From DASQFY01 sp036397815 (GTDB lineage Bacteria; Chloroflexota; Limnocylindria; QHBO01), in the NCBI GenBank assembly GCA_036397815.1, contig DASWIE010000051.1, positions 1 through 40,191 of the forward strand: DNA of 40,191 bases, written 5' to 3'. Made by a program: the position numbers and the translations under genes. Positions 1 to 6,624 of the stretch are shown piece by piece; positions within the stretch are counted from its first letter, which is position 1; every line of letters begins with the position of its first letter. The notes under the pieces are model-generated. The model saw only the letters and a list, made by a program, of their open reading frames with translations, searched no databases and had not been told where the DNA came from.

Positions 1-155
1 CCCCCCCACTCGGTGATGCCGATCGCGAAGGACAGGATCAGGCCGGCGATCAGCCCGGTCAGCAGCGAGCTGGGCAGGCTCGAGAACAGGTTCTGCCGAA
101 GCCATCCGATCGGTCCCACGGTCAGACGCGGTGGGGGGAGCGTGGCGACGGACAT
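1..155 (-). CDS. Amino-acid ABC transporter permease, AapM-like (partial, N-terminus only)
   Basis: Only the first 51 codons are in the window; the gene runs off the left edge. The translation starts MSVATLPPP and continues with a GPIGWLRQNLFSSLPSSLLT stretch leading into a hydrophobic segment. This resembles the N-terminus of AapM-type permeases of the polar amino-acid ABC family, which have a WLRxNLF stretch before the first membrane helix. It begins 6 bp after the stop of the AapQ-like gene, so it should be the third cistron of the same operon and form the permease heterodimer with it. The ATG lies inside the octamer GACCGATG that recurs across this window. The ATP-binding subunit is not visible and would be expected further left. 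Substrate specificity cannot be read from the sequence. Confidence 0.75.
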   Translation of the reverse strand, partial: MSVATLPPPRLTVGPIGWLRQNLFSSLPSSLLTGLIAGLILSFAIGITEWG

Positions 156-161
156 CGGTCT

Positions 162-1346
162 CTAGCGCTCCAGCACCTGGATGCGCCGGTTGTACAGGTT
201 CATCAGGAGCGAGGTGATCAGGCTCAGCGTCAGGTAGGTGCCCATCACCAGCACGATCACCGGGACGGGCTGTCCCGTCTGGTTTGCCATCGTGGTGCCG
301 ACCTTGAACAGGTCCGGATAGCCGACGGCGATCGCCAGGCTCGAGTTCTTCACGAGATTGAGGTACTGGCTGGTCAGCGGCGGGACGATGATCCGCAGCG
401 CCTGCGGGAAGATGACCAGCCGCAGCGTCTGTCCCTCGGAGAGGCCCAGCGCGCGTGCCGCTTCGAGCTGTCCCCGCCTGACGGCCTGGATTCCGCCCCG
501 CACCACCTCGGCGATGAAGGCGGCGGTGTAGATCACGAGTCCGGCGAGCAGCGCGGTGAACCCGGACGAGAGCGCCAGGCCGCCCTGGAAGTTGAAGCGA
601 CCCCTCACCGGCAGGTCGAACCGCATCGGTGCGAGGACGATCCAGCCGATGACGGCGAGCGCGAGCAGTGCAAGCAGGCCGAGCCACGCCAGCCGATGAG
701 TCGGGCGCCCCGCCGCTGCCCGGCGCCCGGCCACGACGCTGGCGGTGATCGCCAGCACGACGCCGAAACCGATGAGCCCCAGCCAGAGGGCGAGGGTCGC
801 CTGCGGCTGTGGCCCCGGCACGAACAGCCCGCGCTGGTTGAGATAGACCGATCCGGGGAGCGCGATGGTGTCGGCCACCCGTGGCAGCGACAGCAGGATG
901 GCGAACAGGAAGAAGAGCTGGACGAGCAGCGGCGTGTTGCGGATCAGCTCGACGTACGCGGCCGCGACCCGGCTGAGAAGCCAGTTCGGCGAGAGGCGGG
1001 CAATGCCCACGAGAACGCCCAGGATGGTGGCCAGGACGATGCCGACGACGCTGACGAACAGCGTGTTAAGAAGGCCGACGACGTACGCCTCGCCGTAGGT
1101 GTCGGTTGCGTCGTATGGGACCGGGCTCTCGCCGATCTCGAATCCGGCGGTCTGGTCAAGGAAATCGAACCCGAACGAGAGGCCACGAGCGCTCATGGCA
1201 CTCGTCAGGTTCGTCGCCAGAAAGCCCAGGAACAGGACCACGGCGAGGACGACGATGACCTGGCCCGCGACGCGGAGCACGCGCACGTCGCGCCACGGCG
1301 GCACCGGCGCGTGGCGCTCGTGGGATGCCGATCCGGTCGGAGTCAT
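162..1346 (-). CDS. Amino-acid ABC transporter permease, AapQ-like
   Basis: This is a 394-residue inner-membrane permease of the polar amino-acid ABC importer family. The first membrane helix (about residues 25-48) is followed by a periplasmic region and a core with YVELIRNTPLLVQLFF, the typical first half of the HisM/GlnP/AapQ domain. Near the C-terminus is the EAA loop (EAARALGLSEGQTLRLVIFPQAL) that contacts the ATPase. The length and the long insertion between the core helices (about residues 155-240, with extra hydrophobic segments) fit AapQ/BztB permeases rather than short HisQ types. It lies 61 bp downstream of the binding-protein gene and 6 bp upstream of the AapM-like gene, so the three probably form one transcript. 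The ATG start gives a short cytoplasmic N-terminus before the first helix. Confidence 0.88.
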   Translation of the reverse strand: MTPTGSASHERHAPVPPWRDVRVLRVAGQVIVVLAVVLFLGFLATNLTSAMSARGLSFGFDFLDQTAGFEIGESPVPYDATDTYGEAYVVGLLNTLFVSVVGIVLATILGVLVGIARLSPNWLLSRVAAAYVELIRNTPLLVQLFFLFAILLSLPRVADTIALPGSVYLNQRGLFVPGPQPQATLALWLGLIGFGVVLAITASVVAGRRAAAGRPTHRLAWLGLLALLALAVIGWIVLAPMRFDLPVRGRFNFQGGLALSSGFTALLAGLVIYTAAFIAEVVRGGIQAVRRGQLEAARALGLSEGQTLRLVIFPQALRIIVPPLTSQYLNLVKNSSLAIAVGYPDLFKVGTTMANQTGQPVPVIVLVMGTYLTLSLITSLLMNLYNRRIQVLER

Positions 1347-1407
1347 GGCTCCCGGCGAGTGATGGGCCTCAGGACGGAGTGGGTCCGCCCCGAGGCGCTA
1401 CGGTCGT

Positions 1408-2520
1408 CTACCGGTAGGGAGGCGCGTAGAGGAGCCCGCCCTCGGTCCAGAGACTGTTCGGGCCTCGCTCGAGGTCGAAGTCCGTCCCGGGACCCAGGTT
1501 GCGGTCGTAGATCTCACCGTAGTTGCCGACGGCCAGGATGACGTCGACGACCCAGTCGTTCTGCAGGCCAAGGCCGATGCCCAGCTCGCCCTCAGTTCCC
1601 AGCAATCGTCGGACGACGGGGTTCTCGCTAGTGTCGCGCATCTCCTCGACGTTGTCGGAGGTGATGCCCTGCTCCTCGGCCTCGATCGTGGCGAAGACGA
1701 CCCATTTGACGATGTTGAACCAGGCGTCGTCCCCAAGCGGAACGACCGGACCCAGCGGCTCCTTGGACATCACCACCTCGAGGATGACGTGCTCGGACGG
1801 ATCGCTCATCGTCGTCCGCTGCGACACGAGCTGCGACCGGTCGCTGGTCACCGCGTCGCAGTTGCCCTCGTCGTAGGTGGCGTACGTCTGCTCGATGTTG
1901 TCGAACACGCTCGGTGTGAAGCCCACGCCGAGGGCTCGCATCTGGTCGGCCAGGTTGAGCTCGGTGGTGGTGCCCGACTGGACGCAGATGGTGGCGCCCT
2001 CGAGGTCCTCGAGCGAGGTGATGTCATCTGCCTCGCGAACCATCATCCCCTGCCCGTCATAGAACGTCGTCGGGGCGAAGAGGCCCCAGGACGTGTCACG
2101 GGTGACGGTCCAGGTCGTGTTTCGGATGAGAACGTCGATCTCTCCGGACTGGAGCGCCGTGCTGCGCTGGTCAGCGGTGGTGGCGCGGAACTCGACCGCC
2201 TCTGGGTCGCCCAGCACTGCGGCGGCAACTGCACGGCAGAAGTCGGCGTCGAAGCCGGTGTTCTCACCGGTCGCCTGGTCGAGGAAGCTGAAGCCGGGAA
2301 GGCCACCGTTGATCCCGCAGATCAGCTCGCCGCGGCCCGACACCAGGGCGAGCCGGCCGCCGGGCGGTGGTGGCGCGGGCGTGGGTACCGGCGTCGCCTC
2401 GGCCGGGCTGCCTGATGCCGCCCCGGAGACCCCCGGAGACGGTGTTGGCGTCGCCTCGCACGACGCCAAAATCAGCGCCACGATCAGAATTGCGACGGGA
2501 AACGCGATGCGCCTGGTCAT
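1408..2520 (-). CDS. Amino-acid ABC transporter substrate-binding lipoprotein, AapJ-like
   Basis: The 370-residue product has a basic N-terminus, a hydrophobic h-region and a lipobox ending LILASC (Cys21), so it should be a membrane-anchored binding lipoprotein. After a Pro/Ala/Thr-rich linker comes a type-II periplasmic binding fold: RGELICGINGGLPGFSFLD, then GFDADFCRAVAAAVLGD and TTADQRSTALQSGEIDVL, which is close to the AapJ/BztA branch for general L-amino acids. The start at 2520 is preferred over an upstream in-frame ATG at 2535 because it puts GAGGTGGGG a normal ribosome-binding distance upstream and gives a clean signal peptide. It is the first gene of the operon with the two permeases. 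Specificity for general, acidic or other amino acids is not resolved. Confidence 0.88.
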   Translation of the reverse strand: MTRRIAFPVAILIVALILASCEATPTPSPGVSGAASGSPAEATPVPTPAPPPPGGRLALVSGRGELICGINGGLPGFSFLDQATGENTGFDADFCRAVAAAVLGDPEAVEFRATTADQRSTALQSGEIDVLIRNTTWTVTRDTSWGLFAPTTFYDGQGMMVREADDITSLEDLEGATICVQSGTTTELNLADQMRALGVGFTPSVFDNIEQTYATYDEGNCDAVTSDRSQLVSQRTTMSDPSEHVILEVVMSKEPLGPVVPLGDDAWFNIVKWVVFATIEAEEQGITSDNVEEMRDTSENPVVRRLLGTEGELGIGLGLQNDWVVDVILAVGNYGEIYDRNLGPGTDFDLERGPNSLWTEGGLLYAPPYR

Positions 2521-2682
2521 GGGACCCCACCTCACTCATGAACGCGAAGACGATTGGCAGTCGCAGCCGGACCGGTCAGGACAGCAGTCCTCCCGGCTCC
2601 GCCGGGTGTCGGGATGCCATGGCTGCTCTCGCTCATCCTACCTTCGCACAACCCGAACTGGAAGTGCCGGCGGGCGTCCTGC

Positions 2683-2733
2683 GGCCGAGTTGGCCCCGTG
2701 GCCGAGTTGGTCCCGCGGCCGAGTTGCCTCCAG
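2683..2733. repeat. 17-bp tandem repeat, three copies
   Basis: Three head-to-tail copies start at 2683, 2700 and 2717. The consensus is GGCCGAGTTGGYCCCGY and the third copy has drifted in its last seven bases. It lies in non-coding DNA upstream of the aap operon. Function is unknown: it could be slipped-strand duplication or an array of regulator sites. Confidence 0.85.
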
Positions 2734-2769
2734 CGCCGACTCGCGCGGCGCGCTTGTGGGTAGCGTTAA

Positions 2770-2791
2770 GCGCCTCGGCGCGGCGAGGCGC
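2770..2791 (-). terminator. Possible terminator hairpin after the lppX-like gene
   Basis: GCGCCTCG (2770-2777) and CGAGGCGC (2784-2791) form a perfect 8-bp GC-rich stem with a 6-nt loop. On the minus strand it is followed only by TTAA, so the U-tract is weak. It lies about 118 bp past the lppX-like stop codon. Confidence 0.4.
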
Positions 2792-2908
2792 GGCGCCGCT
2801 GGGCAGATTCCGTGCTCAATGGGCGCGTCGTGGCCACACTCGGGTAATCCGTGAGCCACGTAGCGCGACTGGTGGTCGCAGGCCGAAACTCGGAAGGCGG
2901 CGGGTCCG

Positions 2909-3670
2909 CTAAAGCGGAAGCGGCAGCTCGCCCTCGGTGACCTGGTCCGACGGTGGCGGGCTGACGGTCACGGCCTCGTCGAAGCCGCTGAACGTGAGCG
3001 TGGCGTTGAAGGTGCCCACCGACTCGCTCTCCACCGCGGTCGAGACCTCGGTCAGCCACAGGCTCTCGCGGTCGAAGCGCAGGTTCAGCACGAGCGCCGC
3101 GCCGAGCGCCTCGGTCGGGTCCATGTCGACCTCGTCGCCGGCATCGGCCAGGAGCTCGGACGGTATCGTGAGCCGGACGGCGTAGCAGGTCCGCTCGCCG
3201 CACTCGACGTCGTCGAGCTTCTCGGCCTCGACTCCCTCCTTGGCCAGGAAGTCGCGCACGTCCGAGAGTGCCGCCTCGGGGTCCATCGCCTCCGACAGCG
3301 CGTCCGACTCCGACGTCGATTTCGACCAGCTGTCGCCGGTCATGCTGGTCTTCAGGTAGGTGTCGTTCCCAAGCACGATCACCTCTCCGGTCAAGCCCAG
3401 GAAGGCGGGGACGGCAAAGGCGAGCTGGCCGGCCTTGCTCTCGAGGTCGAAGTCGCCATCCAACGTGGTGCCGTCGAGCGCGAACGAGCCGCCCTCCGAC
3501 ACGCTGAAGGTGCCGTCAACGGCGAGCGACACGTGGAAGGACTTCAGGGCGGTGGTCGCCTCGATGCCCTGGGTGATGATCTGCTCAGGGTCGGTGATGG
3601 CCGGCGCGCCGGTGCATGCGGCCAGGGCGAAGGCCGCAACGAGGAGGCTCGGCGCGAGTCGACGAAGCAC
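2909..3670 (-). CDS. LppX/LprG-like lipoprotein
   Basis: A 253-residue exported lipoprotein with N-terminus MLRRLAPSLLVAAFALAAC, giving a lipobox ALAAC at Cys19. The body (ITDPEQIITQGIEATTALKSFHVSL, then GTFSVSEGGSFALDG, LGLTGEVIVLGNDTYLK and TGDSWSK) has the pattern of the LppX_LprAFG fold: an N-terminal helix followed by a curved antiparallel sheet that in mycobacterial members carries lipids. The start is GTG at 3670 because GGAGGG sits six bases upstream; the reading frame stays open far beyond this point but encodes no plausible leader there. The upstream gap is shared with a divergent SRPBCC gene. Its cargo is unknown; lipid transport is known for relatives only. Confidence 0.75.
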   Translation of the reverse strand: MLRRLAPSLLVAAFALAACTGAPAITDPEQIITQGIEATTALKSFHVSLAVDGTFSVSEGGSFALDGTTLDGDFDLESKAGQLAFAVPAFLGLTGEVIVLGNDTYLKTSMTGDSWSKSTSESDALSEAMDPEAALSDVRDFLAKEGVEAEKLDDVECGERTCYAVRLTIPSELLADAGDEVDMDPTEALGAALVLNLRFDRESLWLTEVSTAVESESVGTFNATLTFSGFDEAVTVSPPPSDQVTEGELPLPL

Positions 3671-3717
3671 GGGATTCCCTCCAGTTCGCTTCCTCGGCGG
3701 GGTTGGACGCCGCGCGC

Positions 3718-3723
3718 AGGATA
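3718..3723 (-). promoter_or_regulatory. -10 box for the lppX-like gene
   Basis: TATCCT on the minus strand lies about 50 bp before the GTG start and the GGAGGG ribosome-binding site. No good -35 hexamer is visible, so this is a moderate call. Confidence 0.45.
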
Positions 3724-3781
3724 CGGCATCGCGCCAGGGTGCATGGAATGGGCCGATGGTCACCGCTCGTCGCCGATCGGC

Positions 3782-3787
3782 TAGGGT
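3782..3787 (+). promoter_or_regulatory. -10 box placing the SRPBCC transcript start on its ATG (leaderless)
   Basis: TAGGGT ends six bases before the ATG at 3794. With the usual distance between a -10 hexamer and the transcription start, the mRNA would begin at the A of the start codon. No Shine-Dalgarno sequence is present. Confidence 0.6.
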
Positions 3788-3793
3788 TGACCG

Positions 3794-4246
3794 ATGCGAC
3801 GCGTGGAGGCATCGGCGGAGATCGCCTCGACCCCCGAGGAGGTCTTCGACTTCCTGGCGGACCCAGCTAATCTGCCCCGCTGGCAGACCGGCATCGTCTC
3901 CGCAGAACGCACCTCGCCCGATCCGGTCGGGATCGGATCCACGGCACGGGTGGTGCGCGAGCTTGCCGGCCAGCGCATGGCGGTCGACCTCCAGATCACC
4001 GCCTACGAGGTGGGGCGGCATCTGGTGCTGGAGAGTGCGGTGAGCGGGATCGGGGTGGAGGCCACGCTCGACCTGGCGCCGCGCGCCGATGCCACCGCCC
4101 TGCGGTTCGAGATGACGATCCGGGCCCAGAACGTGTTCATGGCGCCAATCGAGGGAATGGTTGCCGGCGCCGCCGAGCACGACCTGGCGGACAGCCTTCG
4201 GCGGCTCCAGGCAGTATTTGCCGAGCGGCCGTCGGCCGCCACTTGA
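3794..4246 (+). CDS. SRPBCC (START/polyketide cyclase-like) family protein
   Basis: A 150-residue soluble protein that begins MRRVEASAEIASTPEEVFDFLADPANLPRWQTGI. This is the standard opening of SRPBCC proteins: a first strand, the APxExVFxxLxDPxxxPxW helix-turn, then alternating strands and a long C-terminal helix (about residues 117-145) that closes a hydrophobic pocket. Relatives bind or act on hydrophobic ligands; no catalytic residues can be assigned here. The start codon lies in GACCGATG with no ribosome-binding site but an ideally placed -10 box, so the mRNA is probably leaderless. Its stop codon overlaps or abuts the start of the SDR gene, so the two are likely co-translated. Confidence 0.85.
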   Translation: MRRVEASAEIASTPEEVFDFLADPANLPRWQTGIVSAERTSPDPVGIGSTARVVRELAGQRMAVDLQITAYEVGRHLVLESAVSGIGVEATLDLAPRADATALRFEMTIRAQNVFMAPIEGMVAGAAEHDLADSLRRLQAVFAERPSAAT

Positions 4247-4248
4247 CG

Positions 4249-5226
4249 GTGAGGGCCGCCGTCACCGGCGGCGCCGGGTTCATCGGCCGCTCCCTGGTTC
4301 GTCAGCTCCGTGCGCGCGGCGACGCGGTCGTGGCCCTGGTTCGCGACGCCGGACGCGCAGGGGCGCTGCGCGAGCTTGGCTGCGAGCTGGTGGAGGGCGA
4401 CCTCGCCTCGATGCCCGCGGATGCCCTGCGCGCCGCGTTCGATGGCGCGGAAGCGCTCTTCCACCTCGCCGGCAGCTACCGGATCGGCATCCCTGCAACC
4501 GAGCACGTGGCGATGCACCGGGCCAACGTGGGCGCCACCCGTTCCGTGCTGGACGCGGCGATCGCCGGCGGCGTGCCGCGCATCGTGTATATCTCGACGG
4601 CCAATGTCTACGGCGACACCCACGGCCGCGTGGTCGACGAGACGTACCAGCGCCCGCAGCCGCCCGAGTTCCTTTCGTACTACGACGAGACGAAGTACCT
4701 CGCTCACCTCGCGGCCGAGGAGCGGATCGACGCCGGCGCGCCGATCCTGATCGCACTGCCGTGCATGACCTACGGGCCCGGCGACCACTCGCAGGTGGGC
4801 GCCACCATCCTGCAGGCGATGGCCGGGCGGCTGCCGGTCCTCAACGCGCCCGAGCTGGGCGGCAACCTGGTGCACGTCGACGACCTGGCGGCCGGCATCC
4901 TGCTGATTCACGACAAGGGGCGCATCGGTGAGGAGTACGTGCTCGGCGGCGAGATCGCGACCCTGCGCGAGGTGGTGCGCCGCGCCGCCGCCCTGGCTGG
5001 CAGGCGCCCGCCACTGCTCAGCACGCCCTCGTGGATGCTTCGCGCGGTGGGACGGCTGGGAGGCCCCATCGGTCGCGCGCTGCCCGGCGCGCCGGACCTT
5101 TCGGAGATGGTGCGCGCCAGCAGCGGCGTCACCTACTGGGCGACCGATGCGAAGGCGCGAGTCGAGCTCGGCTACCAGCCTCGAGATCTCGCGGCAGGGC
5201 TCCCGACCCTGCTGGCGTCAGGCTGA
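4249..5226 (+). CDS. NAD(P)-dependent epimerase/dehydratase (extended SDR)
   Basis: A 325-residue Rossmann-fold enzyme. The nucleotide-binding motif GGAGFIG is at residues 7-13, DGAEALFHLAG forms the next strand and turn, and the catalytic pair YxxxK is Y145-K149 with a serine/threonine strand before it (VYISTANVYG). This is the layout of extended SDRs acting on nucleotide sugars or of dihydroflavonol-reductase/steroid-dehydrogenase-like members. Substrate cannot be assigned. GTG at 4249 is preferred, giving the usual short run MRAAVTGGAG; an upstream TTG at 4243 would overlap the preceding stop. The 3' end overlaps the convergent secreted-protein gene by 9 bp. Confidence 0.88.
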   Translation: MRAAVTGGAGFIGRSLVRQLRARGDAVVALVRDAGRAGALRELGCELVEGDLASMPADALRAAFDGAEALFHLAGSYRIGIPATEHVAMHRANVGATRSVLDAAIAGGVPRIVYISTANVYGDTHGRVVDETYQRPQPPEFLSYYDETKYLAHLAAEERIDAGAPILIALPCMTYGPGDHSQVGATILQAMAGRLPVLNAPELGGNLVHVDDLAAGILLIHDKGRIGEEYVLGGEIATLREVVRRAAALAGRRPPLLSTPSWMLRAVGRLGGPIGRALPGAPDLSEMVRASSGVTYWATDAKARVELGYQPRDLAAGLPTLLASG

Positions 5227-6165
5227 GGGCGGAACCTGCCGGGGACGGTTCAGGACCAGGAACCCGCCCGCGATGAGCAGCGCGGCCAGGCCAAGATCGA
5301 CTGGCGTCGGCCTGACGGGGGCGCTTGTGTTGGGAAGCGCGGGCGCGGCGGGCGCCTGGGGCGCTCCGGGTGGCAGGGGCGGAGCCGACGCTCCAGGCGG
5401 CGGGGGTGGAACCGCGGCCGGAGCGACCGGCGGCGGGGGCACCAGCGTGACGGTGCTGCCGCTGCCGAAATTCACGCCGCTGCCGATCATGTAGTCCTTG
5501 TTCAGGACGGCGAGATTGGCGGACTGCGAGGTCCCGAAGAAGAGCTGCACCGGCGTCGAACCGGTTATGGCCCCGCCCGAGCGCTCCGTGATCCGGCTCA
5601 GCGGCACCTGCCAGTCCACGAAGAACTGGCCGCTGCCGTCGGGCAGGCCACGTGCGCCGGCCGAGGACTGCCCGCCGGAGCTGTCGAACGGTGTGGCGTA
5701 GACCTCGGTATGGGCAGTCCCATCCGCATTGGCGACGTAGACGAAGTCGCGCTGCGGATTCTTGCCGTCGAGGCCAACGGTTACGCGCGACGTCCCATTG
5801 ACCGCGATCTGGAGGGCGTAGGTCGTGGACTGGAAGCCACCCGCCGACGCTTTCCGCGGGTCGCCAAGCAATCGGATCCTGAAGAAGACGTTCGTGCCGT
5901 CCGACGCGAAGTAGACCGAGGAGAGGTTGCCGGATGGGCCGCTGCTGACGTCGCAGTAGCCCTGCCCGCAGCCCACGTCGCCGATGACGTCGCTCACCAG
6001 CGAGCCGGTCGCGAGGGTGTAGGAACGCCAGGCGGTGGGCCAGGCGGCGGCCTGGTCGCCGGCGGGGCTGTCCGCCGCCAGCAGGGTCCCCGGCAGGCAG
6101 ATCAGCGCGGACGCCAGGGCGAAGGCGCCGAGTCTGCCGCGCAGGATCGTCTGGCGGGCGGGCAT
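5218..6165 (-). CDS. Secreted protein with proline-rich stalk and sortase-like LPNTS tail
   Basis: A 315-residue exported protein of unknown function. Residues 1-30 form a signal peptide (basic start, FALASALICLPGTLLA, cleavage near residue 30). Residues about 35-240 look like a beta-rich domain with many Gly/Ser/Thr residues and a VGCGQGYCDV cysteine pair. A proline/alanine-rich stalk (about 242-276) leads to LPNTS (277-281), a hydrophobic helix (about 289-305) and a short basic end NRPRQ. That order matches LPXTG-type cell-wall sorting signals except that Ser replaces Gly, so covalent anchoring is possible but unproven; it may simply be a membrane-anchored surface protein. The ATG at 6165 is preferred over GTG at 6189 because it gives a compact signal peptide. 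Its stop overlaps the convergent SDR gene. Confidence 0.7.
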   Translation of the reverse strand: MPARQTILRGRLGAFALASALICLPGTLLAADSPAGDQAAAWPTAWRSYTLATGSLVSDVIGDVGCGQGYCDVSSGPSGNLSSVYFASDGTNVFFRIRLLGDPRKASAGGFQSTTYALQIAVNGTSRVTVGLDGKNPQRDFVYVANADGTAHTEVYATPFDSSGGQSSAGARGLPDGSGQFFVDWQVPLSRITERSGGAITGSTPVQLFFGTSQSANLAVLNKDYMIGSGVNFGSGSTVTLVPPPPVAPAAVPPPPPGASAPPLPPGAPQAPAAPALPNTSAPVRPTPVDLGLAALLIAGGFLVLNRPRQVPPSA

Positions 6166-6172
6166 GAGGCCG

Positions 6173-6178
6173 ACTATG
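6173..6178 (-). promoter_or_regulatory. -10-like box just before the LPNTS-protein start
   Basis: CATAGT on the minus strand is seven bases before the ATG at 6165, so the transcript would have a leader of about one base. Four of six positions match TATAAT. Confidence 0.35.
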
Positions 6179-6253
6179 CGCGGCACCACCCCCGACCACG
6201 AATGACCCGCCCGTAAGCGGGGGGCGTGACTTTGGTTTGGGGTCGCCGCCCGA

Positions 6254-6283
6254 TTGAGGGGGTTCGGAGGGCTGCGCTATACT
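6254..6283 (+). promoter_or_regulatory. Promoter of the T-box/tRNA-Ala/leuS operon
   Basis: TTGAGG at 6254-6259 and TATACT at 6278-6283 are separated by 18 bp, giving a good sigma-70-type promoter. Transcription would begin near 6290, just before the 5' arm of T-box Stem I. I see no second credible promoter between Stem I and the tRNA. Confidence 0.8.
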
Positions 6284-6448
6284 CCTCGGCGAACGCGTTG
6301 ACGCGGGAGCAGTAGGCGCTGCCCCAATTTTCAGCGAGCCGGAAGGGTGCAAGCCGGTGATTGGGAGGCGCGGAACTCGCCCGCCGAGCAGTCGGGAAAG
6401 CCGACCGGGGTGGCGTCTGATAGCAGCGCCGATGAGTGGACCGATCGT

Positions 6449-6524
6449 GGGGTTGTAGCTCAGCTGGGAGAGCACCTGCATGGCATGCAGGGGGTCGGGG
6501 GTTCGAGTCCCCCCAGCTCCACCA
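6449..6524 (+). tRNA. tRNA-Ala (anticodon GGC), CCA encoded
   Basis: A full cloverleaf of 76 nt. The acceptor stem GGGGTTG/CAGCTCC contains the G3-U70 wobble that marks alanine tRNAs. The D arm is GCTC/GAGC, the anticodon stem CCTGC/GCAGG holds loop ATGGCAT with GGC at 6482-6484, the variable loop has five bases, and the T arm is GGGGG/CCCCC around TTCGAGT. The discriminator is A and CCA is encoded. It lies inside the leucine T-box leader and is transcribed from that promoter whatever the state of the downstream terminator. Flanking GACCGAT (6439-6445) and ATCGGTC (6530-6536) are perfectly complementary, so the tRNA caps an extra 7-bp stem. Release would need RNase P and 3' processing. Confidence 0.95.
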
Positions 6525-6560
6525 CCCCCATCGGTCAAGTCAAGGTGGTACCACGAAGGG

Positions 6561-6591
6561 AGCCCCCATCGTCCTGACGAGCGGGGGCTTT
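6561..6591 (+). terminator. T-box intrinsic terminator
   Basis: AGCCCCC (6561-6567) pairs with GGGGGCT (6583-6589), with an inner TCGT/ACGA helix, followed by TTT. The TCGTCCT strand is shared with the antiterminator, so the two folds exclude each other. Confidence 0.85.
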
Positions 6592-6624
6592 GTGATACCC
6601 GATGATGGATGGGCGACAGGACCG

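Larger units (their letters stand above)
2521..2908. other. 388-bp intergenic region between the aapJ-like operon and the lppX-like gene
   Basis: I see no convincing gene here. Reading on the minus strand towards aapJ it holds an 8-bp stem hairpin (2770-2777 with 2784-2791, followed by TT) that could end the lppX transcript, then three tandem 17-bp repeats (2683-2733). Next comes a TAGGAT that could be the -10 box of the aap operon (about 2635-2640), then a CCCGGC/GCCGGG hairpin near 2590-2606 in the presumed 5' leader, and finally the aapJ ribosome-binding site. Translations of this stretch are low-complexity shadows. Confidence 0.6.
6290..6592 (+). promoter_or_regulatory. Leucine-type T-box riboswitch with a tRNA-Ala gene inside it
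   Basis: All parts of a transcriptional T-box are visible. Stem I: GCGGG 6303-6307 pairs with CCCGC 6380-6384; the specifier loop has AGTA (6311-6314) opposite GAACTC, with codon CTC (Leu) at 6376-6378; then GCGC 6316-6319/6368-6371, CCCAAT 6323-6328/ATTGGG 6360-6365, and the distal AGCGA (6333-6337) with GGGTGCAAGCC for the tRNA elbow. Two hairpins follow (6391-6405 and 6412-6430). The antiterminator is AGG 6543-6545/CCT 6573-6575 and ACGA 6553-6556/TCGT 6569-6572 around the bulge TGGTACC (6546-6552). It competes with a terminator. Uncharged tRNA-Leu should promote read-through into the operon that ends in leuS. The oddity is a complete tRNA-Ala between hairpin III and the antiterminator. 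Confidence 0.9.

Noticed and set aside
6379..6381. GCC (Ala) next to the CUC codon in Stem I as the specifier, which would fit the embedded tRNA-Ala
   Set aside because: It lies one codon past the GAA-codon position and in or beside the basal helix; CUC at the canonical place plus leuS downstream fits leucine.
6406..6415. CGGGGTGGCG before the tRNA as the T-box antiterminator
   Set aside because: Only GGGTGGC matches the T-box consensus; the ACC half and a competing terminator are missing. The true one is at 6542-6589.
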